A stretch of DNA of 64,000 nucleotides, taken from the NCBI GenBank assembly GCA_019454045.1, contig SKCR01010145.1:1-64000 (forward strand), written 5' to 3'. Made by a program: the position numbers and the translations under genes. The notes below the pieces were generated by a model. The model saw only the letters and a program-made list of their open reading frames with translations. It had not been told where the DNA came from and searched no databases. Shown in pieces: positions 1-12,649 of this stretch. The stretch's first letter is position 1, and each line of letters opens with the position of its first letter. The stretch is from Zanthoxylum bungeanum. Taxonomy: Eukaryota > Streptophyta > Magnoliopsida > Sapindales > Rutaceae.

Positions 1-392
1 ATCAGTTGCGCACTGAACTTAAGAAGGTTATAACTTTTGTTCTAGAAAGAGTTACGAGACCCATAATATATCGATTTGCATCTACTCAATTAGATCTATA
101 CAATTGTGTGCACTGGAGCTGCAGCGCCCAATTCTTAGAGCCGCAGCGCCCAGATTGAAAGAGGATGACGTGAAAGAAAGAGAGCCACTATATTTTACCA
201 AAAGCAAAGAAGACTTTGACTAACACAAGAGGAAAGCACATGTGGGGCCGACCAAGAGAGAGAAGGAGCTACAAATTTAAAACTAATTTAAGCATATACA
301 CGTGGGTCCCATTTCATTGGATTCAAATTGCTTACTCAAAGGCTGCAATGCCAATAGTTCAAAAGCCACGGTGCTAGTTGAAGAAATAAGAA
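1..392 (+). mobile_element. Athila-type LTR fragment
   Basis: This stretch repeats, in the same orientation, the LTR sequence at about 6477-6872, and it matches the opposite strand of about 4400-4800. It is cut by the window edge on the left. At about 392 it switches abruptly into a different repeat (Copia-type LTR). Only the middle of the LTR is present and no coding sequence is seen. The family assignment rests on the complete copy at 6283-7943, which follows an Athila-like polypurine tract. Confidence 0.7.
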
Positions 393-1975
393 AGTTATCC
401 TCCACACTTTGATGGCAGTCACGTCAATGATCTATTCATGATCAGACCTCCGTCTGTTCGTTGGGTGTGGACTGATGCTCATGATATCTAGTGCGTATCA
501 AGATAGGATCTTTCAGTCCTGTGTACATGGCATAGGCATCCTCACGTGTTTATGATCTAGTAAATCCATGGATGTGGTGTAACTTCGGAAATTAGTTTCG
601 AGTGTTATTTAGAGATCGTAAATTGAAAGTCGATTGTATTATACCGAACAAGTTTGACGTTCCAGGTATAATACGGATAGCCTATGACGGAGGGATTATA
701 TGTATGTAATGACCTCGACTTGCGTAGTTTAGTGAGATTATGTGTGGTCGTCATAATTCATGAGTGGTGAATTATGGACACGAAATTGGATTTCGTGACG
801 GATAAACCTAAACTTAGAGGGTCCCACAATATGAAGTGTACTCGTTGAGCACTTGGGCAACTCGATATGAATGATAGGGATTATTCATAATACTTTATCA
901 AATTAAATGAGTTAATCCGGATAGTTTAATCGGTTAAACGATTACACATGCATTAGGGGATTTTGTCTGTTAATAATTATTGTGTATTTGTATTCGATAC
1001 ATAATACGATCGGATACACGTTAATTACTCGTCAAATGAGATTTTGACACATGCCATTAAATATATGTATTTTTTATTTAATGTAAATAAAATACATATA
1101 TATAATAATAATTAATTGATAAATTTTTCATAATTGTTATGAAAAATGTTTAATTATTATTGCTTACACTTGTCATTAAATTAAAGGTTAAAGTGTCAAA
1201 TTTAATTTGTCACCACTTTAACATTATATTTAATTTATTTTAATAATTTTCGTTTGTGATAATTGTTATCACACATGTTTATTATTAATTGGATCCATGT
1301 AGCATATATTATTAATTTGATTTTGAATCCAATTAATTAAAACTCAAAAGAACAAAAATACACATCCTTAAATTGCCAAAAATTCGGTCAATTTGTATAA
1401 GTGATAGAAAGTTATTTTCTTCTTCATTTTATCCCTTCCTTGGCCGAATGCACCATTAAAAGGCTCTCAAGTTTTTGGTTTGAAGAAATCATGGATAAAA
1501 GAAAGAAAAAATCAAAGAATAGCTTAGGAAAAATTGGCGATTAGAGGTAATCTTCTATTCCCTTAAGCTTTGGAAACTTGTTTCTTGTTCTTGTTTTTTC
1601 TAGTTTGATTCTAGGATTTCTTTCTTTTATAAATTTGGGGCTTTTGTTGTTTGATGGTGGATTGGATGGATTTAAGCATGTGTGAAAGTATATTGAACTA
1701 GATTATTGTAATTTGGGTTCAATTTGTTGTTTGACAATTTGGTTGCTATTCTAGAGTTGTTGAACCACTATAAAATAACCTAGAATTGTTCTAGAGTTCT
1801 TTATGTGTGGTGGGACTCTTTGGTGTAAGATTAATTTGATTAATCTTGTGATAAAATTGGTTTTAAGCATGAAAAATAGGCAATTTCGTTTTCTGTATTA
1901 GAACTAGAAATGATTCTAATTTTGTGATTAAATTGTTGTCTTATGAATGTTTTGCATGCATTTTGGGTGTTGAAA
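393..1975. repeat. Copia-type LTR segment, duplicate of 9388-10971
   Basis: About 1.58 kb that is nearly identical to 9388-10971 in the same orientation, with only scattered substitutions and small indels. The left end lies inside an Athila LTR. The right end runs into Athila 3' untranslated sequence, so both ends are truncated relative to the longer copy that begins at 8844. A diverged version lies in inverse orientation at 45826-46960. It contains no gene. Confidence 0.75.
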
Positions 1976-2600
1976 CAACTAGTCATCTTGTCAACTACTT
2001 AAGTTTTCACTGCTAAAAACCTAATTTTAAGTGCTTACGAGTCTAACATAGATCAACTATTCAAGGCATCAGATAAATGTAAATCGAGCACTTATCGTTT
2101 CTAAAATTTCACCCATAAACAAACAATATTATCATAGGATTTATGCTTATGATCAAAGACTAAAACATTTTTTTTAAATTTAAACAACTAAATAGCAAGT
2201 AAACAGCATGCACACACCCCCAAACTTAAAACTTGCATTGTCCTCAATGTAAGATAAAAATTTAAAGAACAAGAGTGATGAACAACACTACCATGCATGG
2301 AGTTAAACATGCTCTTGCTGGTTAGAATTTGGTTGCGCGGGTGTTGTGTGTCTCGTGCTACCTGCGTAAATAGCATGTAAATTAATAAATAGCTCACAAT
2401 AAAATAAAAATTAAAAATAAGGAAAATAAATAAATGCAATTAAATGCAAGGGTTGCCTCCCCGCTAGCGCTAAGTTTAACGTCTTCAGCCAGATGCAACC
2501 ACCCAAATGGTGGTCATGGTAGCTTATTCTTGTGTATCCACTGACTGCTTTGACATGAAAAAGATAGTTTGGTAACTGTGGCAGTTTTATCCAAATACCC
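1976..2600 (-). mobile_element. Athila-type 3' untranslated region with polypurine tract
   Basis: Read on the minus strand, this follows the gag stop at 2601. It contains the conserved stretch that normally follows the pol stop in Athila elements (around 2440-2500), and then a purine-rich tract with a run of G at 2213-2230 of the kind that precedes the 3' LTR. Pol is absent between gag and this region. The short reading frames here are not genes. Confidence 0.6.
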
Positions 2601-3560
2601 CTACTGTTGCTTGGTTATAGAGGATGCAATCTGCCCAATCTGTGTTTCTAAGGACTTCATTGTGGCCTCCATATTTTCCATGTGTGTCTCAATATTTTTT
2701 AGCCTTGACTCATTCTTCTCAAACCTCGCTGAAGTACTAGCAACAAACATGCTCACGAAATCTTCTAAGGAAGATTTCTGCTCAGCTATTTGATAGTCAA
2801 AACCAGAAGAAGGCTGCAAGGTATTCTCTGTGTTAGCATATGACATGTTTGGATGATAACGGTTAGGCACAAGATTTCCTCTATAGCTGTTGAAGTTCCG
2901 ATTGTTCATATACTGGACTTGCTGAAAGTTCGGGATTCCTTCCAATAACTGCATATTCGTAGCTGCCACTGATTCAATAGATGGTATTCGTGGATTTTTC
3001 AGGGCTGCTACTTGAGTGGCTAAGGTAGAAATCTGAGCTGTAAGTGCCACAAGAGGGTCTACTTCATAAATTCCAGCCACTTTGGTCACCGTAGCGCGTT
3101 CACTTGGCCATTGATAGTGGTTAATGGCCATTTCTTCTAATAGATTGTAGGCGTCCTCAGTTGATTTCTTAAATAGAGCTTCCCCAGCTGCTGTATCAAC
3201 CACAGTCATATTCGAACCATTCAGCCCATTATAGAACAACTGAATCTGAACCCAATCTGCATAATCATGTTGTGGGCATCTTCGTAGTAGATCCTTAAAG
3301 CGCTCACATGCTTCATATAAAGTCTCAGTTTCCAGCTGCTTAAATATACTGATTTCTGCCCTCAATTGAGCTGATTTAGCTGGTGGAAAAAATCTCTCAA
3401 GAAATTTTATGGACATATCCTGCCATGTCATAATACTCACCGTCTGTATTGATTGAAGCCAATCCCACACTTTATCCCGTAAAGAGAATGAGAATAAGCG
3501 TAGCCTTATGGCTTCTTTAATTGGATAGGAGGAACTAATACGATAGAGATTCTGGATCAT
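2601..3560 (-). pseudogene. Athila-type gag, N-terminally truncated and fused to LTR sequence
   Basis: An open frame of 319 codons. Residues about 15-120 match the Ty3/gypsy Athila retrotransposon gag domain: an IRLRLFSFSLRDK stretch, a FLERFFPPAK motif, then YEACERFKDLLRRCP. The C-terminal third is Gln/Glu-rich and probably coiled coil. The first 14 or so residues are not gag. The same DNA occurs in the LTR copy at about 7728-7765, so a deletion has joined LTR to mid-gag at about 3518 and removed the primer-binding site and the true N-terminus. No protease or reverse transcriptase follows. Confidence 0.75.
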
Positions 3561-4912
3561 GATTTCACCTAGCTGTCACCTATGCAATTGTCATGTCAAT
3601 TAATCCATGTTCAGTTATATTATTTATAAGTCAAGATTCCGCAAATATCCACTTCCTCTCTCGAGCATCAGTGGAAATATCATCAACTAGAGACTTCTAT
3701 ATCTCTATAAAACCAATAGTTAACAACTCATTACGCTTTGTGATTCTATATTAACGACTTCAAAGGACTACAGATTCTCTCGAACTCTATAAAATCCTAG
3801 GTCATATTCTCTAGATCCATCCAAAATCCCCTCTCTCGAATGATAGATTCTAAACATTCATCATCTTCAATTGTGGCCAACAATCAAGAAGCATTAAACT
3901 CAAAGAATATAAATAAATTAATAAAAATCATAACAAAATTGATAAAAAATACAAGGTTCAAGCATTAGTTACATCATTCTCCAGAATTAAGGAGTTATTC
4001 ATGACAAAAGATAAAAACAATGATAACAAATCATGAATCTAATGGAAATCATTAGAGTTCTAAGAAAGAAATAAGAAGATAAAATCTGAATTGAATCTCT
4101 TCCTCCTCGGACGTCACCGCCTTAATCTCTTCTTGTTGCTCTTCAATCCTCTCCTTGGATCTCTAAAAATATGTGTTTCTGTATTTTATGCTTTGTATTA
4201 GCCTCCTCATTGAGTGTTGGATGAAATGTTATATTTATAGTGGAAGCTGTGAGTCTTTGGGTAATAAAGAAAACTCTAAAAAATAAATCCTGAAGCGTGT
4301 AGGTTTCTTATCCAGTAGCACTGTGTTCCTTATAAGTGGCGCCTGGGCGCCTGCTTCTCTGGAAAATGTATGGGATTGGGAACTTCAGGCGCCATGGCGC
4401 CTTTCTTATTTCTTCAACTAGCACCGTGGCTTTTGAACTATTGGCACTGCAGCCTTTGAGTAAGCAATTTGAATCCAATGAAATGGGACCCACGTGTATA
4501 TGCTTAAATTAGTTTTAACTTTGTAGCTCCTTCTCTCTCTTGGTCGGCCCCACGTGTGCTTTCCTCTTGTGTTAGTCAAAGTCTTCTTTGCTTTTGGTCA
4601 AATATAGTGGCTTCTATTTCTTTCACGTCATCCTCTTTCAATCTGGGCGCTGCGGCTCTAAGCATTGGGCGCTGCAACTCCTGTGCACACAAATTGAGTA
4701 GATGCAAATTGATATATTATGGGTCTCGTAACTATTTCTAGATCAAAAGTTATAACCTTCTTAAGTTCAGTGCGCAGCTGATGCTGGTTTTTGCATGTGT
4801 TTAGTCCGATGCTCCAAATAGGTCCCGAAACACACGTATTTGCTCCATTATCCATGTGCTAATGCTTCCTACAAATAAAATATAAAATAAACTATAAATG
4901 ACATTAAATAAC
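3519..4912 (-). mobile_element. Athila-type LTR, minus-strand arm
   Basis: The reverse complement matches 6345-7765 over about 1.35 kb with modest divergence. The right end near 4912 changes into Copia-type sequence, so the LTR start is missing. The left end runs straight into gag. Subterminal GCGCC-rich palindromes lie around 4340-4400. Together with the plus-strand arm it forms a long inverted repeat around a spacer of about 1.4 kb. Confidence 0.7.
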
Positions 4913-5515
4913 ACAATTTAACTATTAAATTTCAGTTACATTTCCGTTAGTGTAGAACCGAAAAGTAAAGAAATATATCTAGATTCCAAGCATGTACGAA
5001 CATTAAAATTGATTATATATCAAATATCAAGCATGAATAATGTAATGGATAAAACATCATACCCGCTCTGATACCAATTTTGTTGGGGTTTTGGGCGATG
5101 GGCGCAGCGGAATGCGCGGTCCGGGCGAAATCTTATTTTAATTTTTTTTTAAATACCAAATAAATTATTGAATATCTAATATGAAAAATTTATTCATATT
5201 TCACCTAAACCTATTATTCAATATCAAATATTGACATAAATAAAGTTGAAACTTCGTAAAACTTTTACGAAAACCGTTTTTCCGTAAAATGGCCTAAAAT
5301 GCGTTTTTGACCGAACCGACCACCCGACACACTATGGGGACTGCCAAAGTCAACCCCAATAGTGTGAGGGCATTTCATGGGCTGCCTAAACAGTGACAAA
5401 TTCACTGTTTGGACAATTGTCACCCGGTTGGCTCAAAATCAACCGTGGTAACGATGTTTTTGGCCGTTTCGCTTATTTCAACTAGGAAATAATTTCCGGC
5501 AATTAAGAAATTGCA
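4913..5515 (-). mobile_element. Copia fragment: primer-binding site and LTR end
   Basis: The minus strand of 5075-5086 reads TGGTATCAGAGC, the primer-binding site complementary to initiator Met-tRNA used by Copia elements. The adjacent LTR end is at 5091, where the plus strand starts TGTTGGGG. The LTR part from 5091 to about 5515 is the inverse counterpart of about 10975-11316. Internal sequence from 5074 down to about 4913 is non-coding leader. Both outer ends are broken. Confidence 0.6.
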
Positions 5516-6282
5516 TGTTGATGAATGATCATTTGCTTAGATATCTATCTTGATTTGCTAGTGTTATGAAGTATGGTATAGCTAAAAAGAAAAATATCTC
5601 TAAAGAAAGAAAATAAACCACCTATAACCGATAAGCGTGAAGCTACTAATGGGAGAGTATTAGGACCACCATGAGGAGAAATGCTACCTTAAAGAGTAGG
5701 TGAGTTGAAAAAAAAAGTGCAAAAAGAGACAAGACAAGAAAAGGAAAAGCATACCATATTGAGCACGAAATAAAGTAATTACATAGCATAATTGAGATAT
5801 TTAGGTTGGTTTGACCCATCGATTCTAATTTCTAAACGAAATCATTAAGTTGGCTTACTTAGGAATCAAGCTGTGAATGAAATTTTACACACACACCGTG
5901 AGTCTAGCTTAGATAATTTATTCAAGAATTTGGATTTGAGTTGCAATTGCGTACTTCGAAGGTTCTCTAATTTCATTTATATGTTTTCTTTGGGGATATA
6001 TTTATGTGCAACTATCGGAACTATCTTTTGTTTTTTTTTTTTATTCTTTGCATGATTGTGTGTGAATGACGTTTGTGGGTGTCGTCACTGAAATCCCTCA
6101 CGAGACTATAACTCATCCACTAGGGCCGCATAGGGGTTTAAAGGCTTGTTGCATATGCTAAATGCAATCGTGATCCCTATGAAAGTGGCTTAGTTAATTT
6201 AGTTATTTTTAATTGTTATTTGAATTTATTTTTTATTTCATCTTTTGCTCGGGACTAGCAAAACCTTAAGTTTGGGGGTGTT
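5516..6282 (+). mobile_element. Athila-type internal 3' region ending in a polypurine tract
   Basis: Non-coding sequence leading into the purine-rich tract at about 6263-6282 (AAGTTTGGGGGTG), which lies directly before an LTR starting TGATAAGTG. This is the usual 3' end of Athila elements. The upstream junction at about 5515 is with a Copia LTR fragment. The short frame around 5873-6055 is not a convincing gene. Confidence 0.65.
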
Positions 6283-7943
6283 TGATAAGTGTGGTTTATA
6301 CCCACTTATTCTTATACTCTTAGATTAGTATTTTGTTAGTTTCTATATCATTTAATGTCATTTATAGTTTATTTTATATTTTATTTTTAGGAAGCATTAT
6401 AACATCGATAATGGAGCAAATACGTGTGTTTCGGGACCTATTTGGAGCATCAGACTAAAGAACATGCAAAAACCAGCATCAGTTGCGCACTGAACTTAAG
6501 AAGGTTATAAATTTTGATCTAGAAAGAGTTACGAGACCCATAATATATCGATTTGCATCTACTCAATGAGATCTATACAATTGTGTGCACTGGTGCTGGA
6601 GCGCCCAATGATTAGAGCCGCAGCTCCCAGATTTAAAGAGGATGACGTGAAAGAAAGAGAAAGCCACTATATTTGACCAAAAGCAAAGAAGACTTTGACT
6701 AACACAAGAGGAAAGCACACGTGGGGCCGACCAAGAGAGAGAATGAGCTGCAAAGTTAAAACCAATTTAAGCATATACATGTGGGTCCCATTTCATTGGA
6801 TTCAAATTGCTTACTCAAAGGCTGCAGCGCCAATAGTTCAAAATCCACGGTGCCAGTTGAAGAAATAAGAAAGGCGCCATGGCGCCTAAAGTTCCCAAAT
6901 CCCAACACATTTTCCAGAGAAGCAGGCGCTCAGGCGCCACTTATAAGGAACACAGCGCTGCTGGATAAGAAACCTACACGATTCAGGATTTATTTTTTAG
7001 GGTTCTTTATTACCCAAACACTCACAGCTTCCACTATAAATATAACAGTTCATCCAACACTCAATGACGAGGCTAATACACAGCATAAATTACAGAAACA
7101 CATATTTTAAAGATCCAAGGAGAGGATTGAAGAGCAACAAGAAGAGATTAAGGCGGTGGGGAGTCCGAGGAGGGAGGAAGAGATTCAATTCGGGTTTTAT
7201 CTTCTTATTTCTTTCTTAGAACTCTAATTATTTCCATTAGATTCATGATTTGTTATTCATTGTTTTATCTTTTTTCTTGAATTAACTCCTTAATTCTGGA
7301 TAATGATGTAACTAATGCTTGAACCTTGTATTGTTTATCAATTTTGTTATGAAGTTTTATTAATTATTTATATTCTTTGAGTTTAATGCTTCTTGATTGT
7401 TGGCCACAATTGAAGATGATGAATGTTTAGAATCTATCATTCGAGAGAAGGGATTTTGAATGGATCTAGAGAATATGACCTACGATTTTATAGAGTTCGA
7501 GAGAGAATCTGTAGTCCTTTGAAGTCGTTAATATAGAATCACAAAGCGTAATGAGTTGCTAACTATTGGATTTTTTAGAGAGATATCGAAGTCTGTAGTT
7601 GATCATATTTTCACTGATGATCGAGAGAGAGAGTGAGTGGATATTTGTGGAATCTTGACTTATAAATAATATAACTGAACATTGATTAATCGACATGACA
7701 ATTGCATAGGTGACAGCTAGGTGAAATCATGATCCAGAATCTCTATCGTATTAGTTCCTCCTATCCAATTATTTTTTATTTTATTTTATTTAATAAAATC
7801 TTTATTAATTATTTTCAAAATAAAGTTAGGATTATCAATTGTAGTACTTAGTGCGAGTTAACGCAATCCGTGGGTTCGACACTTTTTCACTGATTTATAT
7901 TAAAACTTGACACCGTACACTTGCGGTACAATATAAAATATCA
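6283..7943 (+). mobile_element. Athila-type 3' LTR
   Basis: It starts TGATAAGTG immediately after the polypurine tract and probably ends in ATCA at about 7943, giving about 1.66 kb. The exact right end is uncertain. From about 6345 to 7765 it is the inverse of the arm at 3519-4912, and from 6477 to 6872 it equals the fragment at 1-392. It contains no gene of its own. Confidence 0.65.
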
Positions 7944-7979
7944 CACCAACAACTCATGATCTGTACAAATAGTGATGAT

Positions 7980-8420
7980 TTATGAGCCATAATTGTCCAA
8001 CAATATGGTCGATCATGTTCAAAACATGAATGTTGATAGCTCCTTTATCCTAGAGTTCAACACGGAACAATTCCTTAGACTTTCGATAAAGTTCGATCTC
8101 TTGATTTACCTCGAACAACTCCTTGAGTGTTCACATGATGCTTCAAACATCTGGTACTTCAATGTACTGTCTCAGCAAATCTGGAGCAATCGATCCCAAA
8201 ATTTTAGGATTTCACCTTAAGGTTATCATCATTTCATCTATTAAAGTTTCTCGCTCTTCTGGAGTGGAGTGGAGTCAGGATCGATTTCAACAGGCATTCG
8301 ATTGACAGTGACATAAGTCAATTTTTCAAACTCCAAGATAAGGCGTATGTTCATTTCCCATTCGAAATAGTTCTCGGCTCGTTTAGTTTATTGGTATCCA
8401 AAAATCTCATAAATGGATTA
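7980..8420 (-). pseudogene. Degenerate Copia gag
   Basis: Minus-strand translation in shifting frames gives fragments typical of Copia gag. An NYFEWEMNIRLILEF-like segment at about 8360-8400 matches the family's early Tyr/Trp motif. A segment around 8010-8060 resembles the family's HVLxMIDxIxxL motif. Several stops and frame changes lie between them. No protease, integrase or reverse transcriptase follows on this strand. Confidence 0.55.
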
Positions 8421-8843
8421 ACGGCAACCATCTATAAGATATATTTTAAATAGTAGAAGAATAATTTTCATTGCAAAATAATAACACTAATTGATTATGG
8501 AATTTTAAATCTATTAGTGTCATGCCACAACTTTACGTAATTCTGTAATCTCTCTTAACGAAAAAAAAATGACTATCAAAATTTCAAAGCGGGAAGTGGA
8601 TCTCATGACATTTACTTCAGCCTCACACTAACGACGATATTGGCCTTTATAAACTCATTAGTTAGACCTCAAAGGTCAATCACTTCATGTGACTCCTAGT
8701 TTTGTCTTGAACCGTTCTTATCCTCACACTAATGACGATAATGGATTAAGACGTGTTCTAGGTGTATACTTGTCAATATGCACTAATGAGCTTCGTATGT
8801 ATGTACACCTCACACTAATAACGATATTGGGTGACTGCGTTAA
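8421..8843. other. Non-coding retroelement-derived sequence
   Basis: Between the Copia gag remnant and the LTR start at 8844. A short motif around CACACTAATGACGATA recurs three times (about 8625, 8715 and 8810). No open frame or RNA gene is recognised. Confidence 0.4.
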
Positions 8844-11316
8844 TGTTAGGGTTGGTGCTCAGAGTGCCAATCCGGATCGTATTATGTACGCTTCATAAAT
8901 ATGAGTAATTTTATTTTCCATAATGTTACTAATTAACGGTAGCACCCTTGTCTTTTATACACTTATTCTATCTGATTACGATTAGATCGAAACTGAATAT
9001 GGTTCAGTGATACATGTATATTAGACAAAGACCCTATGATTTATAATATAGTGCGCAGTTACAACGTAGTTTGTAATTGACATTGGGAAGTGCGCTATAA
9101 GATGTATATCTTTAAATAAAGTTTCTGGTCAAGATTTGCTAACATGGGTCGGTTAGTAAAATCCGTTGAGACCAGTACATGTCGTATATCGTGACTTGAT
9201 CCGATGGTTATCCCGGTGAACCATGAGTCTCATGAGACTCGTATAGACATGTAAGTGTTATTGATAAGACACTGAATGACTCACTGAAGGTTTCCTAATA
9301 GATGGTACACCAACGTCAATAGAAACCTTCTCGAGTTGAGCGAGCATAGTGTTCTTTCGACTTGATGATACCACAGTGGGATATATGAGTTATCCTCACA
9401 CTTTGATGGCAGTCACGTCAACAATCTATTCATGATCAGACCTCCGTCTGTTCGTTGGGTGTGGACTGATGCTCATGATATCCAGTGCGTATCAAGATAT
9501 GATCTTTCAGTCATGTGTACAGGGCATAGGCATCCTCACGTGTTTATGATCTAGTAATAAATCCATGGAGGTGTGGTTGTAACTTCGGAAATTAGTTTCG
9601 AGTGTTATTTAGAGATCGTAAATTGAAAGTCGATGATTGTATTATACCGAACAAGTTTGACGTTCCAGGTATAATACGGATAGCCTATGACGGAGGGATT
9701 ATATGTATGTAATGACCTCGACTTGCGTAGTTTAGTGAGATTATGTGTGGTCGTCATAATTCATGAGTGGTGAATTATGGACACGAAATTGGATTTCGTG
9801 ACGGATAAACCTAAACTTAGAGGGTCCCACAATATGAAGTGTACTCGTTGAGCACTTGGGCAACTCGATATGAATGATAGGGATTATTCATAATACTTTA
9901 TCAGATTAAATGAGTTAATCCGGATAGTTTAATCGGTTTTAAACGATTACACATGCATTAGGGGATTTTTTCTGTTAATAATTATTGTGTATTTGTATTC
10001 GATACATAATACGATCGGATACACATTAATTATTCGTCAAATGAGATTTTGACACATACCATTAAAATATGTATTTTTTATTTAATGTAAATAAAATACA
10101 TATATATAATAATAATTAATTGATAAATTTTTCATAATTGTTATGAAAAATGTTTAATTATTATTGCTTACACTTGTCATTAAATTAAAGGTTAAAGTGT
10201 CAAATTTGATTTGTCACCACTTTAACATTATATTTAATTTATTTTAATAATTTTCATTTGTGATAATTGTTATCACACATGTTTATTATTAATTGGATCC
10301 ATGTGGCATATATTATTAATTTGATTTGAATCCAATTAATTAAAACTCAAAAGGACAAAAATACCCATCCTTAAATTGCCAAAAATTCGATCAACTTGTA
10401 TAAGTGAGAGAAAGTTATTTCTTCTTCATCTTATCCCTTCCTTGGCCGAATGCACCATTAAAAGGCTCTCAAGTTTTGGTTTGAAGAAATCATGGATAAA
10501 AGAAAGAAAAAATCAAAGAATAGCTTAGGAAAAATTGGCGATTAGAGGTAATCTTCTATTCCCTTAAGTTTTGGAAACTTGTTTCTTGTTTTGTTTTTTC
10601 TAGTTTGATTCTAGGCTTTCTTTCTTTTATAAATTGGGGATTTTTTTGTTTGATGGTGGATTGGATGGATTTAAGCATGTGTGTGAAAGTATATTGAACT
10701 AGATTATTGTAATTTGGGTTCAATTTATTGTTTGACAATTTGTTTGCTATTCTAGAGTTGTTTAACCACTCCAATAACCTAGAATTTTTCTATAGTTCTT
10801 TATCTATGGTGGGACTTCTTTGGTGTAAGATTAATTTGACTAATCTTGTGATAAAATTGGTTTTAAGCATGAAAAATGGGCAATTTCGTTTTCTGTATTA
10901 GACCTGGAAATGATTCTGATTTTATGATGAAATTGTTATCTTATGAATGTTTTGGATGCATTTTGGGTGTTGGAAAAATTTCCGGAAATTGTTTTCGAGT
11001 TGAAATAAGCGAAAACGGCCAAAAACGGCGTTACCGGGTGGATTTTGAGCCAATCGGGTCGGGTGACGGCTGTCCAATCAATGAATCTGTCACTGTTTAA
11101 GCAGCCCATGAACTGCCTTGACACTATTGAGGTTGACCTGGGCAGTCCCCATAAGTGTCGGGGGTGGTTGGTTCGGTCAAAAACTTATTTTAGGCCATTT
11201 TGCGAAAAACGGTTTTCGTAAAAGTTTGCGAAGTTTCAACATTATTTATGTCAATATTTGATATTGAATAAATAGGTATAGGTGAAATATGAATAAATTA
11301 TTCATATTAGATATTG
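8844..11316. mobile_element. Long Copia-type LTR
   Basis: It begins TGTTAGGGTTGGTGCTC. The same start, with minor changes, is seen on the minus strand at 46960. The portion 9388-10971 equals 393-1975, and 10975-11316 is the inverse of about 5515-5091, which ends next to a primer-binding site. Joined in this way the family's LTR would be roughly 2.5-2.7 kb. This copy loses homology after about 11316, before the terminal CA. It holds no credible coding frame. Confidence 0.6.
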
Positions 11317-12640
11317 AAAAAACTGGGGCTGAATCGGAGTCCGGAAACTGAGAGGAAATAAAATTGAGTGCCCGCACTGCCCTGACTTTTTTTTTTAATT
11401 TCATTTGTTTCTTCAGCTTTGCCTTCAGTTCTCTTGAAACAGAGAGCTGGATGAATTATGGTTTTTAATCATAATGCTTCTTACCTTCCCTAAATACTTT
11501 CAAAACACCCAAAATTAATTTTAACTTCAAAACCAACATCAACACATGTTATAGAACAAAAATCAAGGTTTTAAAAAAATCAAATATTTTTCAAAAATAT
11601 AATTTATTCTAAATACGCACTTTCGATAAATTTTGAATCCAAAACACAGACCAAATTAGAATACCACAATGAAATGATTTGTGAACAATTCTAAGTCACC
11701 CAAAGATGGTCAAGTGATTCTAGAATGGTAGCATTAGCTCCAAGCTATTATCTAGAGTTCCAAACTCTAATTTTATGTCTACATCTAAATAAAATATTTT
11801 GACCCAATTACAAGCATATTGTGTTTTACTTCCAAAGCATCCTAACATAATTAATTGCGGCAAGAATTTATCTGGGATTAAATTCGTCTAGAAGAGAGAA
11901 CGCGATTAATTTAGAATTAATTGGTAAAATAAATTTTATAGTTAAATTTGATTTTTCTATTTAATTCATTTATTTGGGCTAAAATAATATATTGATATAT
12001 TAATGAAATTGGATTTCAATGCGGAATTAAATTGAATTTTAATTCAGGCAAACGAATTAATTTGGAATTAATTCGTAAGCGACTATCGCAATAATTTGGT
12101 TAGGCATAATTATTTAATTAAATTAGATTTAATTATGTCGGGACAGAAAATTTATTTAATTCGGAATTAAACGAACTCGGGCCCGAACTTAGTTGTGTGT
12201 TGTGTAAGCCAACTTAAATTTGGAATTTTAAAGTGGTGGGACCCACTTGACTTACATCAACTAGTCATTAGATGATGGAAGTAGTTGGATGCATTTAATG
12301 CATTTTTCTTTCCAACACACTAAGTTTTGTTTTTGGAAAACATTACACCAACTTTTGGAAGTGAACAAAAACACATCTTCCTCTTTTTCTCTCCAAAAAC
12401 CGTGAGCCTCTTTGTTCTTAGAGAAAAATTTTGCTTCAGAATTTGTTAAAGTTGGCACTTTGGGAGTCTATTAAGGTGATAGAAAAACTCACCCAATGGT
12501 TTGGAACTCTTCTTAAATTTGGAGCTTCATCATCCAAAATAGAAATTTTTGAAATTCTCAACTGTTCAATGTAAGTTTTTCCGCAACTTATCTTGATTAT
12601 TCACACACAAATCATTGTTTAGAGATTTGGGCATCTGTAG
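11317..12640. other. AT-rich sequence without recognisable gene
   Basis: No long open frame and no match I can place. It lies between a Copia-type LTR and the decayed Copia gag at 12650-13548, so it is probably also repeat-derived. Runs resembling AATTAATTGG recur around 11870-12180. Confidence 0.4.
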
Positions 12641-12649
12641 AATAGAATA

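Noticed and set aside
12261..12458. 65-codon frame in AT-rich DNA
   Set aside because: No domain, no codon bias that stands out, and repeat-derived surroundings.
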